Notes under the pieces: model-generated | Databases searched by the model: none | What the model saw: the letters and a program-made list of their open reading frames with translations, nothing else | Told to the model about the DNA's origin: nothing | Made by a program: the position numbers and the translations under genes | Part shown: positions 47,710 through 60,600 of the stretch, one piece after another | How positions within the stretch are numbered: position 1 is the stretch's first letter | Layout: the number at the start of each line of letters is the position of its first letter | Source: Przewalskia tangutica | Taxonomy: Eukaryota; Streptophyta; Magnoliopsida; Solanales; Solanaceae | NCBI GenBank assembly: GCA_029844215.1 | Contig: JAQGDG010000048.1 | Span: 1,031,728 to 1,095,727 of the forward strand | Direction of reading: 5' to 3' | Length of the DNA: 64,000 nucleotides

Positions 47710-48984
47710 AACCTCTTACTTCAAACGTAGAATATTCTAAGTGCTAAGTCACTAAATTCTACGGAAAATCGGACATCACCTTCTTTGTTTTTACTTACTT
47801 TGCCACCTTTTTCAAGGCTGAATACAATAACCAAACACGCCACATTTAAGGCCCAATCAAGGCAATCAACAATAGGGGATTACACGCCTACTAGACGTGT
47901 AAAATTCCGCCCCACAAACGATATAAATTAATACAACTTACTAGGCCAATTCGGCTAACTTGAAGTACTACAACATCAATTATTATCCAATTTCCATTTC
48001 AATCCAAGTTATTCGCCTAACATGATATCAAGTCGCAAACGATTATAACTACTATAATCTCCAAGTAATTAACATGCGACGATTCTAATAAACGACCAAA
48101 TTGTAATCCAACTTAACATGGCTTACATTACATTTCGGATTTTCAAGGCTACAATCAATCCATAATCCTTATAAACTTCAACACATATACTTCATGCTAG
48201 CAACAAGTAAAGCTAACAACAATATAAATAATCTTGTAACACTTTCAAAGAACAAGATTATACCTCAACGAAACTTAATCCAATCCTCAAATCCGAAGTC
48301 GCTCCTTAGCAACTTAGAGCCTCTTCAAGACACTTCAATCCGCTAGTTGAGACCCTTAGCACAACACCAACAATTTTCCTTCAAACTTCCAAACAAAACC
48401 TAGAAAGACAACTAGGTTTTCGCTTTGCGACTAACCCGAAAACTATCTTTTTCCGAGATTTTTCTATTGAGATATGCTTACAATATCCTCAAGAACCTTG
48501 GTTTAAAGTGTGGAGTTGAATGGACAAGGAACAAATTTTTTTCCTTTTGAAAATGAGAGAACCCGAGAGCTATCCTTGAGCTCTTCAAATTTTCATGAAA
48601 TTTTTCTAAGTGTTGGACACACTCTTGCTACTAGTAGTGTTATATAGCACATTGGAGGGTCAAGATATGAACAATTAGGTGGCTTGGATGAGGTCTTAGC
48701 AAATATCAAGCCTTTGTGGGTCCATTGACTTGGTCAAGAAACTCAAGCTCACTAATTGGAAGACTTAGTCATCCTAAGGCTATGGTCAATGACCATTTTG
48801 GCCATGACATTTTCGTCCAAGGCATCAATAAGGGGGGTGACAAGTGTCGCACTCCCATTCGTCACAATAATACGCTTTCCGAAAATTTCATAATTCCGAT
48901 AAATTTTTACAAGTCTCAAATTTTAACACTTATGAGTTCTTACGAACGTTCTTAAAACATGTCCTGTAAATACGGGGTGTAACA
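47710..48984 (-). repeat. Solo LTR B, piece 3
   Basis: Begins with the second AACCT (47710-47714) and runs to the terminal GTGTAACA. It contains the U3 end of the LTR in reverse. No coding potential. Confidence 0.8.
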
Positions 48985-49073
48985 TTATAAGAATGGTTAT
49001 AAGAATAGTTATAAGAATAGTTATAAGAATGGTTATAAGAATGGTTATAAGAATGGTTATAAGAATGGTTTAT
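48985..49073 (+). repeat. 12-bp tandem array in A 5' LTR (right half)
   Basis: Seven TTATAAGAATGG/TTATAAGAATAG units follow B; one more lies left of B at 1775-1786, giving eight. The unit order (GG, GG, AG, AG, GG...) matches the seven-unit array of the 3' LTR at 54483-54567. Confidence 0.85.
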
Positions 49074-49754
49074 CCTAATAAGGTAGACAATGATTTCTTG
49101 ACATGATCAAGTATAGAATACTGGATTTGGGAAGTATTGATTCTTGAACTATTCTAAAGATAAGAGACCTGATTCCTAAGTTAAGATTTTTGAAGTATTT
49201 TGAAAGTAGTGTAACTTGAATTGAAGTACAAGCCTCTTGGTTATAGAGAGAGCAAAGTGGTCTAATACATAAAGAGTTATAACGACTTTATGGGAAGTTA
49301 GTTATGACGGCTTTATGAGAGGATAAGGATGTCCTAGTTTCTAATGCATAAAGTTAGTATAACGGCTTTATGGGAAGTTGGTTATAATAACTTTATGGAA
49401 GGTTAAAGGAACGGTTTTTCTCGAGCGGATAAACAAGATAAAAGAATGGATACTATGAAAGGCAATTTGATTTAAAGGCATTAATTGCTTAAAGTTTTAA
49501 ATGAGGGTCACTTGATTTAGAAGCCGAAGCATATTTCTAATAGTATAGTGACTTGTTTGAAATGTAGATAAGCCTTGATACTACGGGTGTTAGTATCTTG
49601 GGGTCTTATATGGAAAAGGGATCTTGGAAAGAATAGAAATACATAGTACTTTGAGTTTAATTTCCCAGGACTTGTTAAGTGATATGGAAAGTGCCTAAGG
49701 TCATAAAATGAGATCCATTTTGTATGTTAAGGAAAGTCTAAAGAAGTTAGGAGT

Positions 49755-50070
49755 TTACTTGGGCGTCAGAAGCGGTGAGGGAGGATTCCACGGGTATGCT
49801 TCCATTGCCTTCTTATGAGTCTACCGGGACGTACCGACAGTGATGTGGGATTCCACGGGTATGCTTCCCTGGACATAGTATGAGTTTACTTGGACGTACC
49901 GACAGTGATGTGGGATTCCACGGGTATGCTTCCCTGGACATAGTATGAGTTTACTTGGACGTACCGACAGTGATGTGGGATTCCACGGGTATGCTTCCAT
50001 GGTCTTAGTATGAGTTTACCGGGACATACCGTCAGTGATGTGGGATTCCACGGGTATGCACCGGGGACAT
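49755..50070 (+). repeat. 66-bp tandem array in A 5' LTR
   Basis: About five copies of a unit containing GACAGTGATGTGGGATTCC and CACGGGTATGCTTCC, each followed by CATAGTATGAGTTTAC. More diverged copies with the same GGATTCCACGGG core continue to about 50575. Confidence 0.75.
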
Positions 50071-51184
50071 GCTTACGATGAGGGATTCCGAGGCATGTAG
50101 TTTGAGGGGTAAGAGTATAAATGAGGGGTACACCCCCAAGATCGTTATACCACCTTCTTGGGGTAGAGTATAAATGAGGTAAACCCCAAGATCGTTATAC
50201 CACGATTACGTGGATTTGCTACCCACGATGCGAGGACACCTCGTGAAGTCATGTGCGAGATGAGGATTGCACGGGCATGATATATATATGTATGTATAGT
50301 GTATGTATGCGCGACGGTGAGGTAGGATGCCACGGGCGCGTCATAACGGTTGTATTTATTTTTATGGTGTCGGCGGTGTGACGGATTCCACGGGCAGAGG
50401 ATATAGGTATATACGTGTTGTATGGGTGTACGCCGACATTGAGGTAGGATACCACGAACGCGTCACATGGTTAGATTTGTGTGTACGCCCGGCGGTGAGG
50501 AAGGATGCCGCAGCGCGTCACGAGTTATATTTACACCTAGCGGTCGGCGGTGATGGGAATCCAGCGCGCTTGGATATTTGAGGTGGTGTTCATAGCCACA
50601 GTGTGACTATGGTTCATATGTTGAGGCAGTGTATAAGGTAAAAATCGACTTTCATTACTTCCACTTGATGAGGCCACGATTATCATTAATTTGGTTATCA
50701 TATATGTCTTGGTGTATTTTTGACTATTATGATTTAAATTATAGTACTTTCGATTTTGCATACTTGGTACATATTTTTCTGACCTCGCCGGAAGTGCGTT
50801 CATCTGCATGGTCGAGGTGCATAACTGGCGATCCGTACTCGTAGGATCACCGTTCGGTCTGAAAGCTCCGTTCCTCGGAGGCTTTGTCTTTGGTATGGTT
50901 CCTGAAGTCGTTGACTTTTGTACATTCGAAGTGCGGCGGGGCCACTGTCGTCCACATTGTTATGTAAACTCTTAGAAGTGCAGTTATATATTGTGGTTCG
51001 CTTTATAAAAATAAATAAATTGCGGTAACTGCTTTTGGATTTGTTTATATCCAGGAAGGTAGCCTTATCGGCTAACCTATTATTTATTTCATTGTTAAAT
51101 CTTATGTATGTTCGTGATTATCTACGATGTATACAGTAAGGGTGCCCGGGTAGGGCACGATCCGCGAGCAGGGTGGTCGTGACA

Positions 51185-51200
51185 AAAGTGATATCGAGCG
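51185..51200 (+). other. PBS of element A (altered)
   Basis: AAAGTGATATCGAGCG follows the LTR end at 51184. Relative to TGGTATCAGAGC, the initiator-Met complement, the second G is A and one A is missing, so pairing would be weakened if the read is correct. Confidence 0.65.
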
Positions 51201-51242
51201 ATTAGTCCTCGGAAAGTGTCTACAGGCCGTGTCTAGTAAGTC

Positions 51243-51278
51243 TTGATTATTGATGTGTTGTGCACCACATCTATAATC
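51243..51278 (+). promoter_or_regulatory. Leader stem-loop, copy in A
   Basis: TTGATTAT (51243-51250) pairs with ATAATC (51273-51278) around GTGCAC. Conserved in all eight leaders in the window. Confidence 0.5.
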
Positions 51279-51385
51279 GGGAGGCTGAGACATTTAGGAT
51301 TTGTTTTCATTCTTCTCCTGCGAGATCGTGCGATGAAGTCGTCTACTAGGCTTAATCCTCTCTGACTTGTTCTATTGTATCAGTT

Positions 51386-52640
51386 ATGCCTCCACGGAAG
51401 GCGACCAGGGCCTAGAAGGGCAAGGCAACAGCAATAATTGTTAGTGGTACACAGAGGATTTCTAGGAATCAGGCCCAGACTATGCCTGAGGTTACGAGGG
51501 GATCGGCGAGATCAGCCACGCCGGCGATATTAGAAGTCGAGCGGCGATAACACGAGAGGTTCCGTACACGAGCCTCGGTTCCGGCGGTGAGTATAGAAGA
51601 TTACGGAGAGCGGTCGATTATTGACTAGCATTGTGGCGAGCGGCCGGCGAGGCCGTAGCTAACCCTAGAGCTGATAATTTGAGGATTCGGGACTTTTTGA
51701 GTTGCAATCCACCCGAATTCTATGGTTCGAGGTCTGAGGAGGACCCTCAGGAGTTCATTCGGCAGGTGCAGCAGACTATACAGGTGCTTAGGGCCTCGGA
51801 GACGGAGTCCGTTGTGTTAGCTTCTTACCGGTTACGCGATATTGCGTTGAACTGGTTTGAGTCGTGGGTGTTGTCTAGAGGTATGGGTGCTCCTCCAGCT
51901 GTTTGGGGTGAGTTCACGGGATCCTTCCTCGATCACTTTTGCCTCACGAGGCGAGGAGAGCCGGCTTGGATAGGTTCTTGGCGTTAAGGCAGGATGGGAG
52001 GACCATCGAGAGTACAACACGGAATTTGACTCATTGGCAGTATGCACCCACTATTGTGGCGGATATGGCGGACGAGTTCACCGCTATGTGATGGGACTAG
52101 GCCGATATATGGTTACCGCGTATGCAGGAGTGGCTCTTGACCCGGTATGGATATTGCCGAGATGCGAGCTTATGCGAGGATTGAGATAGGGAGATAGGAG
52201 CCGGCGGTTGATCCGGCCAGAGGGCCGTGGCGAGTTTCGAGATAGTTTTAGCGGGCGGCCTCGGCCAACGAGCTAGACTACATTTCAGCCGCGAGTGCTC
52301 CTTCTCGGCCTTACGGCGAGTGGTTTGACCGCCGAGGATATTCGGGGCAGTCGGGGGCTCGGCTGGTTCCACGAGATATGCAGGGATAGTAGCCAAGGGG
52401 AGGCCACATTTGCCTCGGTGTGGTTACTGTGGTAGAGCTCATTTTGGGGAATGTCGGACTAGGTCGACAGCTTGTTATGCTTCGGCAGCGGGGCCATTTG
52501 GCGAGCTATCGACGAAGGTAATGCGGTGGGATAAGCACGATCTATTAGGTCGATTCGCGGGTTCTTCGCTTTCAATGGATAGGCAGGATGTTCATGCACG
52601 GTAGCGCGAAGGTCGTGGTAGCGATTCGATTTTAGCGGTC
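51386..52640 (+). pseudogene. Gag of element A (frameshifted)
   Basis: Encodes the structural nucleocapsid polyprotein that packages element RNA in cytoplasmic particles. The start is the ATG at 51386 (MPPRKATRA, then a stop), the conserved start of this family. The best-preserved stretch is the Retrotrans_gag core in the 118-codon open frame 51631-51987, with EDPQEFIRQVQQ, DIALNWFESW and FTGSFLDHF motifs. The first zinc-knuckle segment, CGYCGRAHFGEC, lies at about 52416-52451; the second (GHL) is out of frame near 52490. Frame breaks flank both. No pol follows: about 350 bp of non-coding DNA leads to the PPT. The gag end is approximate. Confidence 0.8.
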
Positions 52641-52994
52641 CTTTTACCCGCCTATGCGATTTTAGGTATATTTTGATCCTTTAGAGACTTGTATGTATGT
52701 AAAAGTTGTAATATGTTTAAGTGTCATGAACGGATTATATTGAGACTATGTATGTATGCTAGAAGTAGGTGGAAAGTACGATAAGAAAAACATTTTAGGC
52801 CTTGAATGGGAGTAAATAGCGTTGGTGCACCCTTGGGATCTATTTTCTTGGTTGACCATGATGGAGGGATATGCGAGTGCGATATCTTAAGGTCATAAGG
52901 GGCATAATAAAGTTCCATTAATTGTAAAGTATGAGGAATATTAGATTGGCTCCAAAAGAACATTCGGGGACGAATGTTTCCAAGGGGGGAAGAA
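52641..52994 (+). other. Element A 3' non-coding stretch, hairpin and PPT
   Basis: AT-rich, without coding potential. It contains the inverted repeat AACATTCG (52959-52966) and CGAATGTT (52971-52978), followed by the purine tract AAGGGGGGAAGAA (52982-52994) that primes plus-strand DNA synthesis at the LTR border. Confidence 0.75.
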
Positions 52995-54983
52995 TGTTAC
53001 ACCCCGTAAATTCAAGAGGTTAAGTTAAGAACGTACGAAAAGAAATAAGATTTGAATTTGGAAGGTTGGGTTAGGGTGGAAAAATGTTACAGGCAGACTT
53101 TAAGTCAACTTTGGAGCGGTATATCTTCTAGTTCCTTAGGAGTTTTGAGGAGTTTTAAAAGACTAGTATGAAGGTTGTTGAGTCTAGTTTCCAACGCAAC
53201 AAACCGCTCGTCGATTGGACATCGGGGTAGGAAGTTACGGGCGTTAGAAGTTCTGCAGGTGATCGGAAGGGCAGGCTTCCAGGCGTCGCGGCCTTGGCGC
53301 GCCGATATTTCCGAAAGTCCTCTGAGGTTGCAGCGCCACGGCGCCCGTGCGCAGCGGCGCGGAATGCAGGAAATTCTCGAAGTGGAGCGCCCGGGGCTAG
53401 TAGAGATTTTGTAGCGGTAGAGCGCAGCGGGGATATTTTGATAAAAGGCCTATGGGAGGGTGACAAGTGTCCCTCCCATCTTTTGACCAAAGGAGGGTCT
53501 TATTTTAGGGCCAAGTCTTGAAGACTTGGCCATTTTCAAGGGTTTCCCAAAGAAAAATCCCTCTCCTCTCTCTCAAATTGATGAACCCCGGTGAGATTTT
53601 TGGGAAGGCTTCAAGAAGGAAAAATGTTGGAAAGCTTGTAGAGAGTTCGAGTGGGCGATTTTAAAGTGAAGAAGATTTCGAAAAGAGGGCTTCTTGAGGT
53701 AAAACCTTCACCTTCTTGTGTAATTGAAGATTTCAAGTTATAGTAGTTAAGAAATGAGCCTGAGGCTGTTATATTAAAGTTTGAAAAGATATGGATCTTG
53801 TCGTCTTGTTGAAAACCGAAAATGGGCATGTTAGCCACTCATGTTGTAATAAATTGGGTTGTTAGCTTAAATCATTGCATGTTATAAATAGGAGGGTATA
53901 TAATTGGTTATGATTTAGATAACATGTTGGGATAACATGTTGGGTTAAAAGGGAATGGAAAGGAAATTGATAATTGTTGGGATAATATAGCCGAATGTGG
54001 TTTGGAAATTATTGGATTGTTTTGTATTATTGTGGGGCAGAATTTTACGCGTCCTGTGAAGGCGTGTAATTCCCTTTTGGTTAGCTGAATTATTGTGCCT
54101 TAAATGCGGCGTTTGGTTATTGAATTCGAACCTTGAAAAAGGTGGAAAGGTAAGTAGAAACAAAGGAAGTGCTGTCCAATTTTTCCCGTAGAACAAGGGA
54201 TTTTTCATTAGAATATACTACGTTGAAGCTAGAAGCTAATAGACGTATTATGGTCATTATAGGTTGACATCTACGAATGACATATTGGACTTGGCAAGTG
54301 GATTAAACAAAAGAGGTATGTAGAACTCTTCCTATCTCTTGAGCATGAGTAGTTATAAGCTGTATGAGTGCGGTGAGCGTACGTGATTTAAATGAAGTGA
54401 AGTCATTTGATATATTTGACTTGTTTTAAGGATGTCTAGTTGGTTGAGTTAGAGAATTAACTCACGTGTCCTTAAGGAAGAGTTATAAGAATGGTTATAA
54501 GAATGGTTATAAGAATAGTTATAAGAATAGTTATAAGAATGGTTATAAGAATGGTTATAAGAATGGTTTATCCTAATAAGGTAGACAATGATTTCTTGAC
54601 ATGATCAAGTATAGAATACTGGATTTGGGAAGTATTGATTCTTGAACTATTCTAAAGATAAGAGACCTGATTCCTAAGTTAAGATTTTTGAAGTATTTTG
54701 AAAGTAGTGTAACTTGAATTGAAGTACAAGCCTCTTGGTTATAGAGAGAGCAAAGTGGTTTAAGACATAAAGAGTTATAACGGCTTTATGGGAAGTTAGT
54801 TATGACGGCTTTATGAGAGGATAAGGATGTCCTAGTTTCTAATGCATAAAGTTAGTATAACGGCTTTATGGAAAGTTGGTTATAATAACTTTATGGAAGG
54901 TTAAAGGAACGGTTTTTCTCGAGCGGATAAACAAGATAAAAGAATGGATACTATGAAAGGCAATTTGATTTAAAGGCATTAAT
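52995..54983 (+). repeat. Element A 3' LTR (first 2 kb)
   Basis: Starts TGTTACACCCCGTAAATTC right after the PPT and matches the 5' LTR through the 12-bp array and beyond. It is interrupted after TTAAT (54979-54983) by minus-strand element H; the same site is unbroken in the 5' LTR near 49487. Confidence 0.9.
54483..54567 (+). repeat. 12-bp tandem array in A 3' LTR
   Basis: Seven units TTATAAGAATGG with two central TTATAAGAATAG variants; one unit shorter than the 5' copy. Confidence 0.85.
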
Positions 54984-56146
54984 TGTCACGACCCGTTCCG
55001 GGGCCCGTGACTGGTGCCTTACCGGGGCACCCAAGTAGTCATACATCAGAGAAATCAGCGGAAATATAAAACAAGACATGAAACAGTTTATAAAATAAGA
55101 CACAGTTTATGTGAAAACATAAGCCTTCGGCATATATATATAATCATAGTTGTGATTACATCAAACCTTTGTCTAACATGACTCTGAGACCTCTAGGAAA
55201 TATACAACTATGGCGGGACGAGGCCGCCATACCTAACTGTACAAACTATCTACGGGGAGATCATGCAAAAGTAGAGCCTCCGGAAGAGATGGAGCTCGGC
55301 ATGGCGTAGAGGTCCTGAGGATGCGGATCTAGCACACCTTGCCACCTGCGGCATGAGCGGCCCGAAAGGAGAAGTCGATTACAACCGGTACTAAGTATGC
55401 GAAGCGTAAAGTACTTAAATGAAAACATATCATTTTAAAACCGGTTTACAAATATGTGTGAAACAACGAGAGGCGCGCATAGTGCCACATCACAAACAAT
55501 AGCAACAATAGGTAAGCGTAATGAGTCTTGTCTTTGCGAATGATCGAAAGCAGAGCCACTCGCCCCCATCGTCGTGCAAGCCTAATCACGGACTCAGTCC
55601 GCATAGGCCACTCGCGTGGGCGCGTGAGGTATAACCCGCGTCGAGGGTAGCTACTCCTCGGCGTAAATCTGGACTCATTGTCCGCATGGCCATAGACCGC
55701 ATGAGCATAACCCGCATACTAACCTGGAACTCTCGTAGCTCGCATAGGCCCCCTGGACCGCGTGGTATTCTCGAATCATGGTCCCGGAACGCCTGAGTCT
55801 ACGCGTCGGAGGGCAAATTAACCCCTGGTTCATCGAGGTGGTGATAGTATACTAACATAACAACTTATCTTTAAACAACATAAGCACAACAAGGATACTC
55901 TTTATACAAGCGTTACAAGATACTAACACACACAAAGATCGTATCGTGTCTCTTATCAAACCATCTTATTATTCTTTTCACAATATAAGTCCATTATAAA
56001 CACATGAGCAAACTTGTTTCTTTTATCAATCTTAAGTGGTTATACTTAACTTCCCATAAAGCTAGTATAACTCTTAAGCTTCATTTTAAAACCAATTAGT
56101 TCTCTTTAAATGATTCGATTCTTTTGAAATGCTTTGGATCTTTATT

Positions 56147-56255
56147 ATTCGGGCTTAAGCGTGAGGCATCAGTAAGTGTTATTCGAGGCTTAAGCCGTGG
56201 CATCTTGTAAGTGTTATTAGGGCTTAAGTCAAAGACATTGCCGTGTTATTATTCG
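56147..56255 (-). repeat. Three-unit CTTAAG module array in H LTR
   Basis: About 45-bp units, each with GGCTTAAG and, in two, GTAAGTGTTATT; only the third keeps the GACATTGC part present singly in other LTRs. Confidence 0.65.
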
Positions 56256-57004
56256 GTTAACACACGTGCATATGCATCTATATATATATATTGTAAAATA
56301 TCATGCTTTAGGAAGAATCACATACCTTCAGCCGAAAACCACGCGAGTTGAATATGTCATGTGAGAGTCGACCTATAATGGTCACAGATATCTATCAAAG
56401 ACTACTCTGAAGGTCATTCTAAGCAGAGGGTTCGCAATTTACGGAAAGTCGGGCAGCACTTCACTGCCGGTGAGCTATATAAGTCTCTTTGTGAAACAGT
56501 CTATGTAAATGCGGTTCAATTATTCTTCTTTTAAGCCCTTCTAACTGTGATATGATTCAATTTATTGTGATATACTTCTAAGTATTTATACTTATCCTTA
56601 TACTTCAACGGTATATATTTTCTAATTCAAAGAGGTTAGGATTAGTTACCTCGGTAAGCCCAATAATATCCTAGAAAAGTCGCGCTTTGAGCAAGGTTTT
56701 GCTCCTAAGTTGTATGCTCGAGAACCTTAGAAGTTCTTCACAACTTCTACTAAGTACTAAGGTATTTGGGCTTAGGTATTTTGGGCATTATAACGATACA
56801 AGAAGGTAACTTTTCTACCAAGGGAGGGTAGATTTTTGGCTAGGCTAGGGGGCCTGCGGCCAAACTACTAGGCTAGAGAGGGGGTATTCGGCCAAGGGCC
56901 TTCATGGGAGGGAGGTGTTTTTGGACGAGAAGACTACAAAGGAGAGGAGAGGATTTTCAAGACTTGGAAGATTTGTGGATGAAGAACTCTTCATCTCTAA
57001 GGGG

Positions 57005-57012
57005 TATTTATA
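57005..57012 (-). promoter_or_regulatory. LTR TATA box (H 3' LTR)
   Basis: TATTTATA on the plus strand, in the common CTATAAATACCCC context. Confidence 0.6.
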
Positions 57013-57396
57013 GGTCAAGCCTTGGCCAACCAATGGCCAAGATGAAGACAAGTGCAAGGCAAGTGTAGGGTGAGGATTAACTAAACACAAATATCCTACC
57101 AACCGCCGGCTTGTGCCTGAGCACAAAAACGTGCCTTGGCTCTCCAATTTCGTCCATGGATGATTCAAGTCCATCAATGGGAGGGTGCCGAGTGTTGCCC
57201 TCCGTTGGTCCAAAATGTTTCGTCTCTCGGAAAAATCCGCAAAAATAAGAAATGGCATGGCCGGAATTTACTCTCTGAAAGGCGTGGAAGCGTTTCTTTA
57301 GTGAGTTGTGTACAAAATAAAGCGTCCAAGGCTTATCTTTAAAGCAAGACTTTTACGTATTCCCTTACGTACATACTGCGGAAATCGAGTATAACA

Positions 57397-57600
57397 TTCT
57401 CCTCGCTTAGAAACATTAGTCGAATGTTCCTTCCCAAACGATTATCGAGAAGCTTAAGCGATTGTAAATGCCACGCACGTACGTGAGCAACACATGGCGT
57501 AAATGATAACGAAAATTTGCAAGTAGGAAAGTGAATTTACGGAGGTGTGGGAATAGGTGAGGATACTTCCGCCTCGTGTCCTCACCGGCTTCCCATGTCA
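57397..57600 (-). other. Element H PPT, hairpin and 3' untranslated stretch
   Basis: TTCTCCTCGC (PPT in reverse) then AACATTA (57412-57418) and CGAATGTT (57421-57428), a damaged copy of the pre-PPT hairpin. The end of pol overlaps the right part. Confidence 0.65.
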
Positions 57601-60600
57601 TCTCCTCCACGAGCTCGTTCGCGCAAGACTTGTGGAAGCCGTCCTCGTCGCGGGCCTAACGACGATCGACTATCGCTATGAATCTCTCATACGATAACCC
57701 CCGGTCACTGGGCATCGTCGATCGGGTGCACCACAGATGGATCCCGATACATCTCCTCGGCGTAGATACGTGAAACACCGGATGCAGCGCCTCCGAGATC
57801 GGACGGCGGATCAACTCGTGAAACAGCCTTGCCTACCTGCGGACAATCGAAACGGCCCATGTACCTTGGTGAGCTTCCCTTCTTCCCGAATCTCGTCTCA
57901 CCCTTCATGGTGACACGCTTTAGGAAAACCCAATCATGAACCTCGAACTCAAGATGTCGGCGGCGATGATCTGCATCGACTTACATCGACTCGAGTCGAT
58001 GGCGCTCGGATAAGTTTCACCTTATCCATGCTGTGCCAAATCTGGTCCCACTAGCGCCTGCGCCCATCGAACCAACCTATAAACGTCTGCACTTCCTCCC
58101 ATACAAGGCCTCGTGAGGCGCCATCTGAATCTGGAGTGGTAGCTATTATTATAAAGCGAACTCAACTAGAGGCAAATGATCCTCCCAACTACCTGTGAAG
58201 TCAATGCACGGGCTCGCGACATATCCTCGAGAGTGCGGATAGTGCGCTCTGCTGTCAGATGCAATACGTGGATGAAATGCGACTCGGGCTCACTGCGTCC
58301 TAAACCCTCTGGAAGGACCTCCAGTTAGCCGTGGCAGGCTCCTGCTGCGATATGATCAGTAGGGACTCCATGCGATCGGCGATCTCTCGGATGTAAAGTG
58401 CGGCATAATCCTCGGCCGAAAAAGTCGTCGACGGGAAGAAAGTGGGCTGATTTCGTCGATCTGTCGGCGATAACCATATAGAATCATGTCTCCTGCGAGT
58501 GCAGGTAATCACGTGATGAAGTCCATGTTGATTACCTCCACTTGGTCGGGATCTCAATCGTGCGTAACAAACCACGGGCCTGCGGTGCTCTGCCTTCACT
58601 GCGAAACACGGGCGCGAGCTACGAACTCTGCGCAGCGTCAACTTCAAGCCATCCCACGATACACGGATCTAAGGTGGTGGTGTCTTGAGTGGACCGGATG
58701 GATAGAGTGCGCTTGTGTGCTTCCCGAGAACTCTTCTGAAGTCACAAACATCCGGAACACACGCCCTCGAGCCTTAGCACCCCATCGGTGCTACCTCAAG
58801 GACCGCGCCTCACGAAGAGGCGTATCACGATATCGAATCAAAGCTGGATCCTCGAATCTGTTGCCTCTTCACCTCGCCGGCGATGGAAGACTCGGCAACC
58901 TCGCGAACTCTAACCCCAGCTGCTATCGTAATCAATCAAATGGACACCCAGGCTCGCTAAGCGATGCAAATCACGAACCATGTCCCTCCTCTCTGGCTCG
59001 CGTCCGATAGGCTCCCCATCGACCTACGACTAAGAAGCATCGCCCAACATCGCCTTCCCAGGGTGGTATAGGATATCAACATCGTAATCCTTAAGCAACT
59101 CTAACCACCGCCTCGCGTAAGTTCACCTCCTACTGAAGATATACTTGGAGGCTCTTGTGGTGCGTATAAATATCCACGTGAACCCCGTACAAATGGTGCC
59201 TCCGGATCTTGGCGTGAATCACGGTGCGACTCCAAATCATGGGTGGGGTAGTTCCTCGTGTTTCTTGGTGTCGGGATGCATATGCTATAACCACGCCATG
59301 CTGCGTCAATACCATCGACCCGATGCCCGACGCTCACAATACGACATAACCATCGGACCTGCGGAAGAGTAAGAAGCGAGGCGGTCGTCGGTCTCTCTTT
59401 CAAGAATGGAAACCTGCTCGCGACTATCGATCATCAAACTTGGCGCCACGAGTCGGCCTAGTCAATGGTGCGAGATAGAAGCAAACTTCTCCACGAACCG
59501 CCGATAATAACACGCAAGGCCCGAGCTGCGAACCTCTGCCGGGTAGTAGGTCTCGGCCAAGTCTGGCTGCCTCGATCTTGGCGTGCTCAACTCGAATGCC
59601 ATGGCCAGACAATATGCCCAGCATACTTGAAAGTCAACCAAAACTCACATTTGGAAAACTTGGCGTACAAGCTGGCAGTCTGAGAAGCTATCGGCCGATC
59701 GCCTCGGAAATGCTCGCGTGCTCTGCTCTGGCGAGAATAAACCAAGATATCATCGATGAACACTATCACAAGCGTGTCCAAAATGGTTTGAACACTCGGT
59801 TCATCAAATCCATGAATCTGCCGGGCATTGGTCAACCCAAAAGACATGACCACGAACTCATAATGCCGTCTGGGTCCGAATGCGATCTGGGACATCCGCC
59901 TCTCGACTACTTGATGATAGCTTTGATCGCAGATCAATCTTGGAAAACATCTACGCACCTGGCTGGTCGAACAAATCATCAATCACGGGAGGGTATCTTC
60001 TTAATGGTCACCTTTGTTCACCTGTAATCAACACACGTCGCGGCGTCCGTCCTTCTTCTTCACGAGCAATCTGGCGCCCCGAGAAACAGGCCCTAATGAA
60101 ACCCTTCTCTAGCAAATCCCTAAGGCGATCCTTGACTCTCAACTTCGGCGGTGCCGTTACGTATGGCGGAATGGAAATAGGCCGAGTATCAACAATATGT
60201 CAATACAAAGCTCAATCTCCCCGGGAGGATACAGGAAGGTCATGCAGGAACACGTGCGAGAACTCGACTACGAGGCGGCGAAAATCTGGTACTGCAGCCT
60301 CAGTATCAAACACTCGAACTAGATGGTAGATATACCCCTTCTGCACCATCTTCCTAGCCTTGAGGTAGGAAATAAACCTACCCCTCGGCGATCTGGTGCT
60401 CCTCGCTCGGCAGCCAGCTCGCCGAAGCTGGGCAGTACTACTCTCTCTGCGATCTACATTGGCATAGCAAGCTAGCCAATCCATCCCCATAATCACGTCA
60501 GTCAATCATCTCGACTCTATCAAGTCGGCTAGGGTCGGACGACTTAAATGGTCACGGACAAGCCCTATATGCAGCCAGAGCTACGAATCACCATTTGGCG

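Larger units (their letters stand above)
1792..48984 (-). mobile_element. Element B: solo LTR (minus) split by C and E
   Basis: Bounded by TGTCACGACC (1792) and ...GGGTGTAACA (48984), with the direct duplication TTATA on both sides (1787-1791, 48985-48989). Removing C and E leaves three pieces, 1792-2187, 15397-17811 and 47715-48984, about 4.08 kb in total. They contain no PBS, PPT or coding domain. The termini are the reverse complement of a TGTTACACCCCGTA...GTGACA LTR, so B is a related LTR family left by intra-element LTR recombination. Confidence 0.82.
48985..51184 (+). repeat. Element A 5' LTR, right part
   Basis: Continues the LTR broken at 1791. It begins with the second TTATA target duplication (48985-48989), runs through the 12-bp array, AT-rich blocks containing CTTTATGGGAAGTT, a roughly 66-bp tandem array (about 49760-50060) and the conserved LTR end ...GGTCGTGACA. 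A PBS follows directly at 51185. No coding potential. Confidence 0.88.
54984..57396 (-). repeat. Element H 3' LTR (2.41 kb)
   Basis: TGTCACGACCC at 54984 to GAGTATAACA at 57396; aligns with 62233-64000. TATA box at 57005. Contains a three-unit GGCTTAAGC module array (56147-56255). Confidence 0.9.

Noticed and set aside
48985..49073. CRISPR-like or regulatory short repeat array
   Set aside because: Units are contiguous 12-mers without spacers and occur in both LTRs of A, so it is a minisatellite.
53155..53521. Overlapping frames in the C/G-rich patch of A's LTR
   Set aside because: Lies inside LTR sequence; the matching patch at 540-720 does not keep the frames.
58486..59010. 174-residue plus-strand frame
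   Set aside because: Antisense shadow of the integrase of H.
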